Assembly: GCA_034437215.1 (NCBI GenBank)
Contig: DAOTVC010000062.1
Span: 1-12,090 of the forward strand
Length of the DNA: 12,090 bases
Origin: DAOTVC01 sp034437215
GTDB taxonomy: Bacteria > Chloroflexota > Anaerolineae > B4-G1 > SLSP01
Reading direction: 5' to 3'
The notes beneath the pieces were generated by a model that was not told the origin of the DNA, did no database searches, and worked only from the letters and a program-made list of their open reading frames with translations. This document shows positions 1-7,072 of the stretch, piece after piece. The number at the start of each line of letters is the position of its first letter. Within the stretch, counting starts at the first letter, position 1. A program made the translations under genes and the position numbers.

Positions 1-305
1 TCGGCATCCCTGCCACAGTGGGCTTCATGGGCAAGCTCTGGCTCTTCTCGTCGGCGATGGAGTCGGGCCAGGGCTGGCTGGCTGTGCTGGGCGTCGTCAA
101 CAGCGTCATCTCCCTGGGCTACTACTGGCGGGTCATTCGCGCCATGTACCTGCGCGCTCCGACGCAGGAGGAGGGCATTGCCGTCCTCCCCGCTTTCAGG
201 GTCGCGTTGACCCTGACCCTCACGGCTGTTCTGGCGCTGGGCCTCCTCCCCGGGCTCTTGCTGCCCCTGCTCGAGGAAGCCGCCGCCGCCTTTTTCGGCG
301 GCTAG
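1..305 (+). CDS. nuoN: NADH-quinone oxidoreductase subunit N, C-terminal part (5' end outside window)
   Basis: This is the last 100 or so codons of a membrane subunit of respiratory complex I, an antiporter-like proton-pumping subunit. The reading frame is open from base 3 and ends with TAG at 303-305. The visible protein begins GIPATVGFMGKLWLF, matching the conserved GIPPTAGFxGKxxLF segment of NuoN/NuoM-type subunits. A helix follows with NSVISLGYYWRVIRAMY, which is typical of NuoN, then one last hydrophobic helix (roughly FRVALTLTLTAVLALGLLPG) and a short alanine- and glycine-rich tail. NuoN is usually the last nuo gene, which fits its position before a spacer. NuoM or an Mrp/Hyc antiporter subunit is possible but fits less well. 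Only the 3' part can be judged. Confidence 0.85.
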   Translation, partial: GIPATVGFMGKLWLFSSAMESGQGWLAVLGVVNSVISLGYYWRVIRAMYLRAPTQEEGIAVLPAFRVALTLTLTAVLALGLLPGLLLPLLEEAAAAFFGG

Positions 306-356
306 GAATCGAGTGCCCGGAGCGCGTTCACGGATCTAACGCTTTTCTCGCATTTG

Positions 357-377
357 TGCTATGATTGTAGTATAAAT
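357..377 (+). promoter_or_regulatory. Candidate extended -10 promoter for the ATPase operon
   Basis: The 109-nt spacer between nuoN and the ATPase operon has an AT-rich island in otherwise GC-rich DNA. It contains TGCTATGAT at 357-365, an extended -10 (TG-N-TATGAT, 5 of 6 matches to TATAAT). A second -10-like hexamer, TATAAA, lies at 371-376. No good -35 box sits 16-18 nt upstream of either, which an extended -10 can tolerate. A start near 371-373 would give a leader of about 43 nt before the GTG at 415. This is inferred from sequence only; read-through from nuo is also possible. Confidence 0.45.
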
Positions 378-414
378 ATGCCGGGATTCGGATGAGGAGA
401 GGGGGCTGAAGAGC

Positions 415-732
415 GTGTCCCAAGAGACGGTAGTACGTGTTCTCGATTTTGAACGTCAGGCCTCGCAGATCTACAAAACAGCTCAACGAGACGCTGCGCG
501 ACTGATTGAGGATGCGCAGACGCGTGCCGCCACCGCCCGCAAAGAACACCTGGACCGGGCGCGCGCGCAGGCTGAGGTGCTGCAGGCGGAGGCGCGTGAG
601 GAGGTCGCCGCCGAGCGTCTCCGGATCATGACCGAGGGCGAGGCTGAGCTGCAGCGGCTGGAAGAGGTCGCCGAGAAGCACTTGGACGCTGCTGTCACCT
701 TGATCCTAGAGCACGTAGTGGGACGTAGGTAG
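415..732 (+). CDS. atpH: V/A-type ATPase peripheral stalk subunit G/H
   Basis: This 105-residue protein is almost all charged alpha helix, rich in Ala, Glu, Arg and Gln, with no membrane segment. It is a coiled-coil protein of the V/A-ATPase G/H family, about 100 residues, that pairs with subunit E to form the peripheral stalks holding the A3B3 head still. The start VLDFERQASQIYKTAQ followed by small-residue spacing at Ala positions fits the right-handed coiled coil of these stalks. The GTG start at 415 has a purine-rich AGGGGG at 400-405, 9 nt upstream; no in-frame ATG lies nearby upstream. It is the first gene of the ATPase operon, as in Thermus and many archaea, and ends 3 nt before subunit C. 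Identity rests on context and coiled-coil character more than on a signature motif. Confidence 0.82.
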   Translation: MSQETVVRVLDFERQASQIYKTAQRDAARLIEDAQTRAATARKEHLDRARAQAEVLQAEAREEVAAERLRIMTEGEAELQRLEEVAEKHLDAAVTLILEHVVGRR

Positions 733-735
733 AGC

Positions 736-1836
736 ATGCTCGGCAGTGTCACGGCGTACGCGCAGCTCCAGGCGATGGTGCGCGCTCTCTACTCGAAGAT
801 GCTCTCTTTAAGGACCTGGAACAGCTTGATTCAGGCGACGGACTATGATGGCACTCTGACGATCCTCAAAGGTACCGTCTATGCTCCTTACCTGAATTTG
901 GACCGGGAGGTACTCACTCCACGGCGAACCGTCTACCAGATTCACTGGCACTTGATCAGGTCCTACACAAAGCTCATTCGCAACGCGCCCCACCCGGGCT
1001 CCCAACTGCTTTTGCAGCTCTGGCGTCTCTTCGAGGTGGACAATCTCAAGGCTGCGCTGCGGGGCATTGAGGTGGGAGCGCCCTGGAATCAGATACGCCA
1101 CCTGCTCGTTCCCGTACCCTCCGTCGATTACGTCAGCCTCACACTGGAGGATCTGGAGCGGATGGTGCGCAGCGGCAGCGTGGTGCGGGCGGTGGAACGT
1201 ATCGCCCACACCCCTTACTATGCGACCCTGGTCCATGCTCTCGAACGGTACGAGAGCGAAGGGCATGTCTTCCCCCTGGAGCTGGCCCTCGATCTGAACT
1301 ACCGGCGGGGGTTGTGGGAGAGCATTGAAGCCCTGCAGGGTAAGGACCGGGAGGAGGCCCTGCGCATGGTGGGTACGATTCTGGACAACGACAATCTCCT
1401 CTGGGCCATTCGCTTCCGCGTCTATCATCAGCTCTCCTCTCAGGAGATTATCAACTACACTCTGCCGATGGGTTATCGGGTACGCGACGAGGACATCCGC
1501 GCTATCGCTCGGGGAGAAGAGATCCGGAAGGTTGTTGCCCGAGTATACCCGGAGCTCGAGCTTTGGGAGGTGCCGCAGGTCCAGGACGACGGGAGTAGCC
1601 GGCGTTGGCTCGCGGCATTGGAGCTGGCTCTGGAACGGTACGTGATTCGCCTCTGTCGACGGACCTTTAGAGGCGCCCCCTTTCACATTGGCCTTCCTAT
1701 AGCCTATCTCCAGCTGAGCGAGCATGAGATCCGCGACCTGACCCTGTTGATTGAAGCCAAGGCTTCCGGCACTCCTCAAGAGCGCTTCCGGCACCTGTTG
1801 GAGCTGCCCACGGTGCTGGCGGAGGATAGCGAGTGA
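736..1836 (+). CDS. atpC: V/A-type ATPase subunit C (central stalk socket, d-like)
   Basis: This 366-residue, mostly helical soluble protein resembles V/A-ATPase subunit C, the homologue of eukaryotic subunit d. That subunit is a funnel-shaped adaptor joining the D-F rotor shaft to the K ring. The N-terminal part (YAQLQAMVRALYSKMLSLRTWNSLIQATD) fits the family pattern of a helix followed by a short-residue 'LL-A-D' repeat, and DNLLWAIRFRVYHQLSSQEI near the middle is typical of its repeated helical modules. At 366 residues it is slightly longer than the usual 320-350. The ATG lies 3 nt after the stop of the previous gene with only a weak purine stretch, so translation is probably coupled. Its stop overlaps the GTG start of subunit I (GTGA at 1833-1836). 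Its place before I is unusual; in Thermus, archaea and Enterococcus it follows E. Confidence 0.85.
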   Translation: MLGSVTAYAQLQAMVRALYSKMLSLRTWNSLIQATDYDGTLTILKGTVYAPYLNLDREVLTPRRTVYQIHWHLIRSYTKLIRNAPHPGSQLLLQLWRLFEVDNLKAALRGIEVGAPWNQIRHLLVPVPSVDYVSLTLEDLERMVRSGSVVRAVERIAHTPYYATLVHALERYESEGHVFPLELALDLNYRRGLWESIEALQGKDREEALRMVGTILDNDNLLWAIRFRVYHQLSSQEIINYTLPMGYRVRDEDIRAIARGEEIRKVVARVYPELELWEVPQVQDDGSSRRWLAALELALERYVIRLCRRTFRGAPFHIGLPIAYLQLSEHEIRDLTLLIEAKASGTPQERFRHLLELPTVLAEDSE

Positions 1837-3830
1837 GTATTTTTCGATCCCAGACCATGAAGAAGGTGCAGCTCATCGTTCCCGAGGATGAGGTGATCTG
1901 GGTAACGGAGGCCCTGGCGGCGTCTGACGTCTTCTACCTCGCCCGTCCGGAGGAGATGACGACGGCCTGTCTCGCCTGTGATACGGGTGAGTGGCGGTCG
2001 TGGGCGAGCACCTTCGCCGAGCTGGAACAGCGCGTGCTGATCGTGATGGAGTCACTGGGCGTGGATGAAGGGCCACGTCCTACCGAGACACCCCATCTGA
2101 TCGCGCCTGAAGTTGCGGAGATGGACGTGCGCCATCTGGAGCAGGAGGCGCTCGCCCCGGTCCACGAGTTAGAGGAGATGGAGCGCCACCTGGCCCAGCT
2201 CCAACGCTACGTCACGCAACTGCAGCCGCTCGTCGGCCTGGACGTGGATCTCGGCTCCTTGCGCGATCTGCGCTACACCTTCGTCACGCTGGGGCAGATG
2301 CCGGTAACGAACATCGAGCGGCTGCAGAGTAGCCTGGAGCACATCCCCCATGCGTTGACCATCCTGCAGCGGGAGGAGCGCCTGGCAACCGTCGTGCTCT
2401 TCGGCCTCCAACTCGACGCGGAGATTCTGCTGCGTGCTGTGCGCAGCGCCTACCTCAACCCCCTCACACCTCCCGAGAACTACCGGGGAACGCCGGCGGA
2501 GGCGCTGCGCGCGCTGCAGGCGGGGATCGAGCGTACACAGCGGCACATCGAGGAGCAGGAGATGGTCATCGACCATCTGCGCGAGATTCGCATCCGCCAT
2601 CTGCGTCTCCTGCTCTGGCGGCTGCGGGCCAGCCGGACGCTCGTCGAGGCCATCTCTAACTACGGGCGCCTGCACTACACCTACCTCATCTCCGGCTGGG
2701 TTCCGACCTCTCAACTGACGCACTTTCAGGAGCGGATAACCGCCGTCTCACCACAGACGATCATCGAGGTGGGGCCGCCGCGCCCTGAAGATGAGGGACA
2801 GGTCCCCGCCGTCCAACCTCCGGCCCCCTTCCTGTTGGAGGCCTTTCAAGGGTTGGTGACCAACTACGGCTATCCCCGTTACGGTGAGATGGATCCCACC
2901 CTGCTCTTGGCCTTCACCTTCCCGCTGATCTTCGGCATCATGTTCGGAGACGTGGGACACGGGCTGCTGTTGGCCCTGCTGGGCGGGCTGCTCGCCAGCC
3001 GTAAGATAGCGCCCCTGCAGAGTTTTGCTTCCCTGGGCCCGATCATCGCGGCTTGCGGGATCGCCTCCACGCTCTTCGGCTTCTTGTACGGGAGCATCTT
3101 CGGCTTTGAGGAGCTCTTGGAACCCCTCTGGATTCAGCCCCTGGAGAACATCACGGATATCCTGCTGGCCACCGTCTTCGTCGGTGTGGGCATACTCAGC
3201 TTGGGCATGGGCTATAACATCATCAACGCAGCTCTCGCCCGGCGGTGGGGGGAGCTGCTCTTCGGTCATCACGGTGTGGCCGGATTGCTCTTCTACTGGT
3301 CCCTCTTGGGTCTGGTGGCTTCGGTCTTTGCCGGCCCGCTACCCCTGTCGCGGGATCTCCTCTGGGTGGGAGGACTCCTTGCGGGGCTGGCGCTGACCTT
3401 CTCAGGGATTCTGGAGCGCCTGGTGGAGGGGCAGCAGCCTCTGGTCGAGGAGGGGCTCTTCACCTATCTCATGGAAGCTCTCTTCGAACTCTTTGAGACG
3501 CTGATCAGTTTTTCGAGCAACACCCTTTCCTACGTGCGCATGGGAGCCTTTGCCGTGGCCCACGGCGCCCTCAGCGTGGTCGTCTTCATCCTCGCCGAGA
3601 TGATCAGCCCCGGTGAGGGGGTGGGGTACTGGATCATTGTGGCGCTCGGAAACCTCTTCGTCATCGGCTTTGAGGGCATGATCGTCAGCATTCAGACGCT
3701 GCGGCTGGAGTACTACGAGTTCTTCAGCCAGTTCTTCTCGGGCAGCGGAGAGCATCGCACGCCCCTCAGCCTCGTGGCGCCCTCCGAGGAAGCGCCGGCG
3801 TCCGGATTGTACTTTACAGATACAAGGTAG
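1833..3830 (+). CDS. atpI: V/A-type ATPase subunit I (membrane stator, a-subunit homologue)
   Basis: This 665-residue protein is the membrane stator that provides the two half-channels for ion flow past the K ring. The N-terminal half (to about residue 345) is soluble and helical with coiled-coil stretches. The C-terminal half (about 355-650) has around eight membrane segments with family hallmarks: FGIMFGDVGHGLLL, FGFLYGSIFG, and SNTLSYVRMGAFAVAHGAL. Arg569, in the last of these, matches the essential arginine (Thermus R563, yeast R735). A second arginine, Arg624 in SIQTLRLEYYEFFSQF, matches Thermus R622 and yeast R799. I chose the GTG at 1833 because GGAGG at 1821-1825 lies 7 nt upstream and the GTGA overlap suits coupling. 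The in-frame ATG at 1857 (MKKVQLIVPEDEV) is the alternative and also looks like a family N terminus. Confidence 0.95.
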   Translation: MSIFRSQTMKKVQLIVPEDEVIWVTEALAASDVFYLARPEEMTTACLACDTGEWRSWASTFAELEQRVLIVMESLGVDEGPRPTETPHLIAPEVAEMDVRHLEQEALAPVHELEEMERHLAQLQRYVTQLQPLVGLDVDLGSLRDLRYTFVTLGQMPVTNIERLQSSLEHIPHALTILQREERLATVVLFGLQLDAEILLRAVRSAYLNPLTPPENYRGTPAEALRALQAGIERTQRHIEEQEMVIDHLREIRIRHLRLLLWRLRASRTLVEAISNYGRLHYTYLISGWVPTSQLTHFQERITAVSPQTIIEVGPPRPEDEGQVPAVQPPAPFLLEAFQGLVTNYGYPRYGEMDPTLLLAFTFPLIFGIMFGDVGHGLLLALLGGLLASRKIAPLQSFASLGPIIAACGIASTLFGFLYGSIFGFEELLEPLWIQPLENITDILLATVFVGVGILSLGMGYNIINAALARRWGELLFGHHGVAGLLFYWSLLGLVASVFAGPLPLSRDLLWVGGLLAGLALTFSGILERLVEGQQPLVEEGLFTYLMEALFELFETLISFSSNTLSYVRMGAFAVAHGALSVVVFILAEMISPGEGVGYWIIVALGNLFVIGFEGMIVSIQTLRLEYYEFFSQFFSGSGEHRTPLSLVAPSEEAPASGLYFTDTR

Positions 3831-3840
3831 ATACGCAGTG

Positions 3841-3857
3841 AGGTCGACTTTCGACCT
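3841..3857 (+). promoter_or_regulatory. Hairpin in the I-K gap
   Basis: AGGTCGA at 3841-3847 is the exact reverse complement of TCGACCT at 3851-3857, with a 3-nt CTT loop, giving a 7-bp RNA stem 10 nt after the stop of subunit I. No T-run follows, so it is not a standard intrinsic terminator. It could slow or protect mRNA ends and so help set K apart from I. It overlaps the period-7 repeat, so part of the symmetry comes from the palindromic TCGA in each repeat unit. The role is inference. Confidence 0.4.
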
Positions 3858-3878
3858 TCGACCTTTGACTTTCGACTT
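3844..3878 (+). repeat. Five tandem heptamers (TCGACYT) ahead of subunit K
   Basis: Five contiguous 7-nt units run from 3844 to 3878. Two are TCGACTT, two are TCGACCT and one is TTGACTT. They fill most of the 69-nt gap between subunits I and K and stop 7 nt before the Shine-Dalgarno of K. The period of 7 is not a multiple of 3 and the stretch is not coding. Other spacers in the window carry different units with the same period. Confidence 0.85.
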
Positions 3879-3885
3879 TCTTATC

Positions 3886-3891
3886 AGGAGG
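3886..3891 (+). promoter_or_regulatory. Strong Shine-Dalgarno of subunit K
   Basis: AGGAGG at 3886-3891 lies 8 nt before the ATG at 3900, which is the ideal sequence and spacing. It is the best ribosome site in the operon. It fits the need for many K copies per complex against one or three of the other subunits. Confidence 0.75.
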
Positions 3892-3899
3892 CAAGTGGC

Positions 3900-4334
3900 A
3901 TGATCGTCTTTGTAGCCCTTATCGCCGGTTTGTTGCCCATGGTGCCCGCCGTGCTCTACGCCCTGCATCGAGGGCGCGCGGCACCTGCCGAGGCCACTCA
4001 CTGGTTGGTACTGGGCCTCGGCGGCTTCAACGTTGTTGTAGCGCTGATGGTTGCCGGGCTCGGTCTCGTCTGGTTCTTCGCGCCGGAGCTGGCCATGGCG
4101 GCCGGTTTGCAGCAGGAGGTCGTGACCAACCCTTACGCCCCCTTCGCCGCTGCGATTGCTGTTGGGGCCGGTTCACTGGGCGCTGCTTACGCCGTAGCCG
4201 CTACCGGCTCCGCGGCTGTAGGCGCCATCGCGGAAAGGCCCGAGGTCTTCGGACGCGCGTTGATCTTCGTCGGCCTGGCCGAGGGCGTGGCCATCTACGG
4301 TCTCATCATCGGCTTCATTATCGTGGGAGGGTGA
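3900..4334 (+). CDS. atpK: V/A-type ATPase subunit K (rotor ring proteolipid) with extra N-terminal hairpin
   Basis: This 144-residue hydrophobic protein has four predicted helices, about 1-22, 35-60, 80-105 and 116-142. The C-terminal pair is a normal ring hairpin: glycine- and alanine-rich helix 3 (IAVGAGSLGAAYAVAATGSA), the polar loop IAERPEVFGRA, and helix 4 with LIFVGLAEGVAIYG, in which Glu128 is the expected ion-binding carboxylate. The N-terminal pair has no carboxylate within a helix and little glycine patterning, so it is not a second ring hairpin like that of Enterococcus NtpK. It may be cleaved: A65-M66-A67 after helix 2 fits a signal-peptidase site. As I recall, clostridial V-type K proteins have a similar added segment. 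No obvious Gln/Thr sodium ligand flanks Glu128, so protons seem likelier, without proof. Confidence 0.92.
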   Translation: MIVFVALIAGLLPMVPAVLYALHRGRAAPAEATHWLVLGLGGFNVVVALMVAGLGLVWFFAPELAMAAGLQQEVVTNPYAPFAAAIAVGAGSLGAAYAVAATGSAAVGAIAERPEVFGRALIFVGLAEGVAIYGLIIGFIIVGG

Positions 4335-4344
4335 CGCTCCCATG
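4322..4344 (+). promoter_or_regulatory. Hairpin covering the ribosome site and start codon of subunit F
   Basis: Bases 4322-4329 (CGTGGGAG) can pair with 4337-4344 (CTCCCATG) in an 8-bp stem with one G-U pair and a 7-nt loop at 4330-4336. The left arm holds the GGGAG Shine-Dalgarno of subunit F, the right arm ends in its ATG, and the stop codon of K (4332-4334) lies in the loop. A ribosome ending translation of K would open the stem. The design fits coupling that lets F be made only behind K. The pairing is visible in the sequence; the regulatory role is inferred. Confidence 0.5.
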
Positions 4345-4647
4345 AAGCTGCAGGTCATCGGGAATCAGGCCGCCGTCTGGGGCTTGGCCCTCACCGGTGT
4401 GGGCGGGCGCGTGGTCACGACCGTCGAGGAGCTCCACACGGCTGTGAATGAAGCCCTGACGTCGGAGGAGGTCGGCATCCTTCTCGTGACGGAGGACGCC
4501 GTAGACCTGGACCGCAGATGGCTGGAGCATCTCATGGTATCGTGCAGTAGGCCCCTCATCGTGGAGATCCCGGGACCCGAGGGGCCCTCCTCGGAGCGAC
4601 CCTCTTTGAGTGAGGTGGTTCGCCGGACGATTGGGGTCAAGATATGA
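4342..4647 (+). CDS. atpF: V/A-type ATPase subunit F (rotor shaft)
   Basis: This 101-residue protein matches the small Rossmann-like subunit F that packs against subunit D in the rotating shaft and can regulate the enzyme. Hallmarks are the start MKLQVIGNQAAVWGLALTGV, the strand EEVGILLVTEDAV (43-54), the strand PLIVEIPGPEGP (71-82) and the C-terminal helix LSEVVRRTIGVKI, all close to family consensus. Length is normal (about 100). It starts 7 nt after K, with its Shine-Dalgarno inside the end of K, and ends with an ATGA overlap with subunit E at 4644-4647. Here F precedes E, while in Thermus and archaea E and C come before F. Confidence 0.95.
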   Translation: MKLQVIGNQAAVWGLALTGVGGRVVTTVEELHTAVNEALTSEEVGILLVTEDAVDLDRRWLEHLMVSCSRPLIVEIPGPEGPSSERPSLSEVVRRTIGVKI

Positions 4648-5270
4648 AGAACGGCAATATCGAGATCCTGGAGCAGGCGATTCTGAGTCAGGCGCAGATC
4701 GAGGCGCAGAGGCTGCTCGACGAGGCTGAGGTGCGGGCGGAGCGTATTGTAGCGCAGGCTGACGCAGAGGCCCGGACCGAGGCGGAGAGGATTCTCGAGC
4801 GAGCGCGCACGGCTACAGAGGCCCTGCGGCGCCAGATGGCAGCCACGACTCAGCTCGAGGCTCAAAATCTGCGGCTGCGGCGCCGCGAGGAGATCCTCAA
4901 TCGGGCCTTCGAGTCCGCACGCCGGCGCCTTCATTCCCTGGTAGAGCAGCCGGAGTACGAAGCGCTCGCCAGCGATCTTGTCCGGGAGGGGGTGGCGCGG
5001 TTGGGCGGGCACACGAATAAGGTGATCGTACGTGCGGACCCGCAGACACGGACGCTTCTTGAGGGGGGAGGGCTCTCGCGCCTGGCGGAGAGCTTGCAGG
5101 TGCATTTGGAACTCGGCCCTCCGCTGGCCTGGGGGACGGGCGTGGTGCTGGAGACCGCCGAAGGGCACCGCCGTTATGACAACACCCTGGAGTCCCGTCT
5201 GGAGCGGATGCGCGAAGAGCTGCGTACGCCGGTCTACCGCCGGTTGATCGAGGGGAAGGAGGGCGGATGA
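4644..5270 (+). CDS. atpE: V/A-type ATPase subunit E (peripheral stalk)
   Basis: This 208-residue protein is the peripheral stalk partner of G/H. The first 100 residues or so form a long charged, alanine-rich helix (LSQAQIEAQRLLDEAEVRAE onward) of the right-handed coiled-coil type. The remainder is a globular domain that binds the top of the B subunit, with EALASDLVREGVARLG, a strand pair around VIVRADPQTRTLL and the turn GTGVVLETAEGHRRYDNTLE, which fits the family GGvvv...G.i..dNT.e pattern. Length is normal (190-210). Start and stop both overlap neighbours (ATGA with F at 4644-4647, ATGA with A at 5267-5270), so translation is probably coupled. Its own Shine-Dalgarno is weak (GGGG at 4633-4636). 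Confidence 0.93.
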   Translation: MKNGNIEILEQAILSQAQIEAQRLLDEAEVRAERIVAQADAEARTEAERILERARTATEALRRQMAATTQLEAQNLRLRRREEILNRAFESARRRLHSLVEQPEYEALASDLVREGVARLGGHTNKVIVRADPQTRTLLEGGGLSRLAESLQVHLELGPPLAWGTGVVLETAEGHRRYDNTLESRLERMREELRTPVYRRLIEGKEGG

Positions 5271-7072
5271 ATCCGCAGCCGGAGATCTCGCGAGGGGCTA
5301 CCCCCGTGCGTGCGCAGGTGGGCGAGGTTATCTGGGTCAATGGGCCGGTGGTCAGGGCCCGAGGATCGCGTCACGTGGGGATGCTGGAGGTGGTCGAGGT
5401 CGGTGAGGAGCACATGGTGGGGGAGGTCATCGGTTTGGAGGGGGACGTCGCTACCGTCCAGGTCTACGAGGAGACCTCGGGGCTACAGCCGGGTGCCCCC
5501 GTCTTCGGGACGGGGCTACCCCTCTCGGTGGAGTTGGGGCCGGGTCTGTTGAGCAGTATCTTCGATGGCGTCCAACGCCCTCTACCGGTGCTCGAACGGC
5601 GCTCGGGTACCTTCATCGGTCGGGGGATCAAGGCCACGCCCCTCTACCGCAAGGCCTTGTGGCACTTCACCCCCGCCATCGAGGCGGGAGAGGTGGTGAC
5701 CGGGGGCACGCTTCTGGGCCGCGTGCCTGAGACTCCGCTCATCGAGCACCGGATCAAGGTGCCGCCCCGTCAGATGGGCCGGCTCACCTGGGTGGCTCCG
5801 GAGGGGGAGTACACCCTCGTTGATCCTGTGGCGCGGATGGAGACGACCGGGGGAGAGCGGACGCTCACCATGCTGCAGCGGTGGCCCGTCCGCACGCCCC
5901 GCCCCTACGGCACCCGCCTCCCGCCCGAAGAGCTCTTGATCACCGGGCAGCGCGTGCTCGACTGCATCTTTCCTTTGGCCAAGGGGGGGACGGCTGCCAT
6001 CCCCGGCGGCTTTGGCGCCGGGAAGACCGTCACCCAGCACCAGGTCGCCAAGTGGAGCGACGCCGATGTCATCATCTACGTCGGTTGTGGCGAGCGGGGC
6101 AACGAGATGACCGACGTCCTGCGTGAGTTCCCGCACCTCACCGATCCCCACAGCGGCCGTTCCCTCATGGAGCGGACGATTCTCATCGCTAATACCTCGA
6201 ATATGCCCGTGGCGGCCCGGGAGGCGAGTATCTACACCGGGGTGACCCTCGCCGAATACTATCGGGACATGGGGTACCACGTCGCTATGCTCGCCGATTC
6301 GACCTCCCGGTGGGCGGAGGCGCTGCGAGAGATCTCCGGCCGATTGGAGGAGATGCCGGCGGAGGAGGGCTATCCCGCCTATCTCTCCGCACGCCTGGCC
6401 GAGTTCTACGAGCGGGCGGGGCACGTCGTGACCCTCGACGGCAGCCGGGGTTCGGTGAGCATCATCGGCGCCGTCAGCCCGCCCGGGGGAGACTTCTCCG
6501 AGCCGGTTACCCAGCATACGCGGCGCTTTATCCGCTGCTTCTGGGCTCTGGACAAGTCCCTGGCTTCGGCCCGGCACTTTCCCTCGGTCAACTGGACGCA
6601 GAGCTACAGCGAGTACGTGGAGGAGGTCGTAGGCTGGTGGGTGGTGCAGGGTCACGAGGGGTGGTATGCCCTGCGGGAGCGGGCGATGGAGCTCCTGCAA
6701 CGGGAGAGCCGCCTGCAGCAGGTGGTCAAGCTCGTCGGCCCCGACGCCCTGCCTGACGACCAGCGCCTGATTCTGGAGACGACCCGTCTGCTGCGGGAGG
6801 GCTTTCTGCAGCAGAATGCCCTCGATCCCATCGATACCTACTCGACCCCGGCCAAGCAGGTGCGCCTCCTGGAGCTGCTCCTCTACTTTCACGAGCGTGC
6901 AGCCCGGGTAGTCGCTCTGGGCTGCCCTGTCATGGTCATCATGGCTCTGCCGGTGGTCAATACGCTCATCCGCCTGCGCACGACGGTGCCCAACGCTGCG
7001 CTGGAGCGTCTCGCTGCAGTGCGGGAGAGGATTGACGAAGAAGTGGACGCTCTGGAAAGGAAGTATCGCTGA
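5267..7072 (+). CDS. atpA: V/A-type ATPase catalytic subunit A
   Basis: This 601-residue subunit binds and hydrolyses or makes ATP at the A-B interfaces of the A3B3 head. An N-terminal beta-barrel (about 13-80) leads to the family's extra non-homologous domain (about 115-200) and the nucleotide-binding domain. The P-loop is GGFGAGKT at 247-254 with Lys253. The catalytic carboxylate Glu276 lies in VGCGERGNEMTDVL, and IANTSNMPVAAREASIYTG and LADSTSRWAEALREISGR follow, very close to Thermus subunit A (lysine 234, glutamate 257, the same offset of 19). The C-terminal helical bundle includes LVGPDALPDDQRLI. The ATG overlaps the stop of E and has AAGGAGG at 5256-5262, with a short 4-nt spacing. The P-loop reads GGFGAG where the family usually has GPFGSG. 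Length slightly exceeds Thermus (578). Confidence 0.98.
   Translation: MNPQPEISRGATPVRAQVGEVIWVNGPVVRARGSRHVGMLEVVEVGEEHMVGEVIGLEGDVATVQVYEETSGLQPGAPVFGTGLPLSVELGPGLLSSIFDGVQRPLPVLERRSGTFIGRGIKATPLYRKALWHFTPAIEAGEVVTGGTLLGRVPETPLIEHRIKVPPRQMGRLTWVAPEGEYTLVDPVARMETTGGERTLTMLQRWPVRTPRPYGTRLPPEELLITGQRVLDCIFPLAKGGTAAIPGGFGAGKTVTQHQVAKWSDADVIIYVGCGERGNEMTDVLREFPHLTDPHSGRSLMERTILIANTSNMPVAAREASIYTGVTLAEYYRDMGYHVAMLADSTSRWAEALREISGRLEEMPAEEGYPAYLSARLAEFYERAGHVVTLDGSRGSVSIIGAVSPPGGDFSEPVTQHTRRFIRCFWALDKSLASARHFPSVNWTQSYSEYVEEVVGWWVVQGHEGWYALRERAMELLQRESRLQQVVKLVGPDALPDDQRLILETTRLLREGFLQQNALDPIDTYSTPAKQVRLLELLLYFHERAARVVALGCPVMVIMALPVVNTLIRLRTTVPNAALERLAAVRERIDEEVDALERKYR

Noticed and set aside
278..303. 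Hairpin at the nuoN 3' end (AGCCGCCG pairing with CGGCGGCT) as an intrinsic terminator
   Set aside because: The T-run lies in the loop rather than after the stem, and the arms arise from alanine/glycine codons of nuoN, so it lacks the terminator layout.
3844..3878. Heptamer blocks as a CRISPR array or phage attachment site
   Set aside because: Units are 7 nt without unique spacers, and no cas, integrase or tRNA gene is near.
3900..4334. Sodium specificity of subunit K
   Set aside because: No Gln or Thr ligand is evident beside Glu128, and the first hairpin lacks a matching site; the sequence does not settle the ion, so I make no sodium claim.
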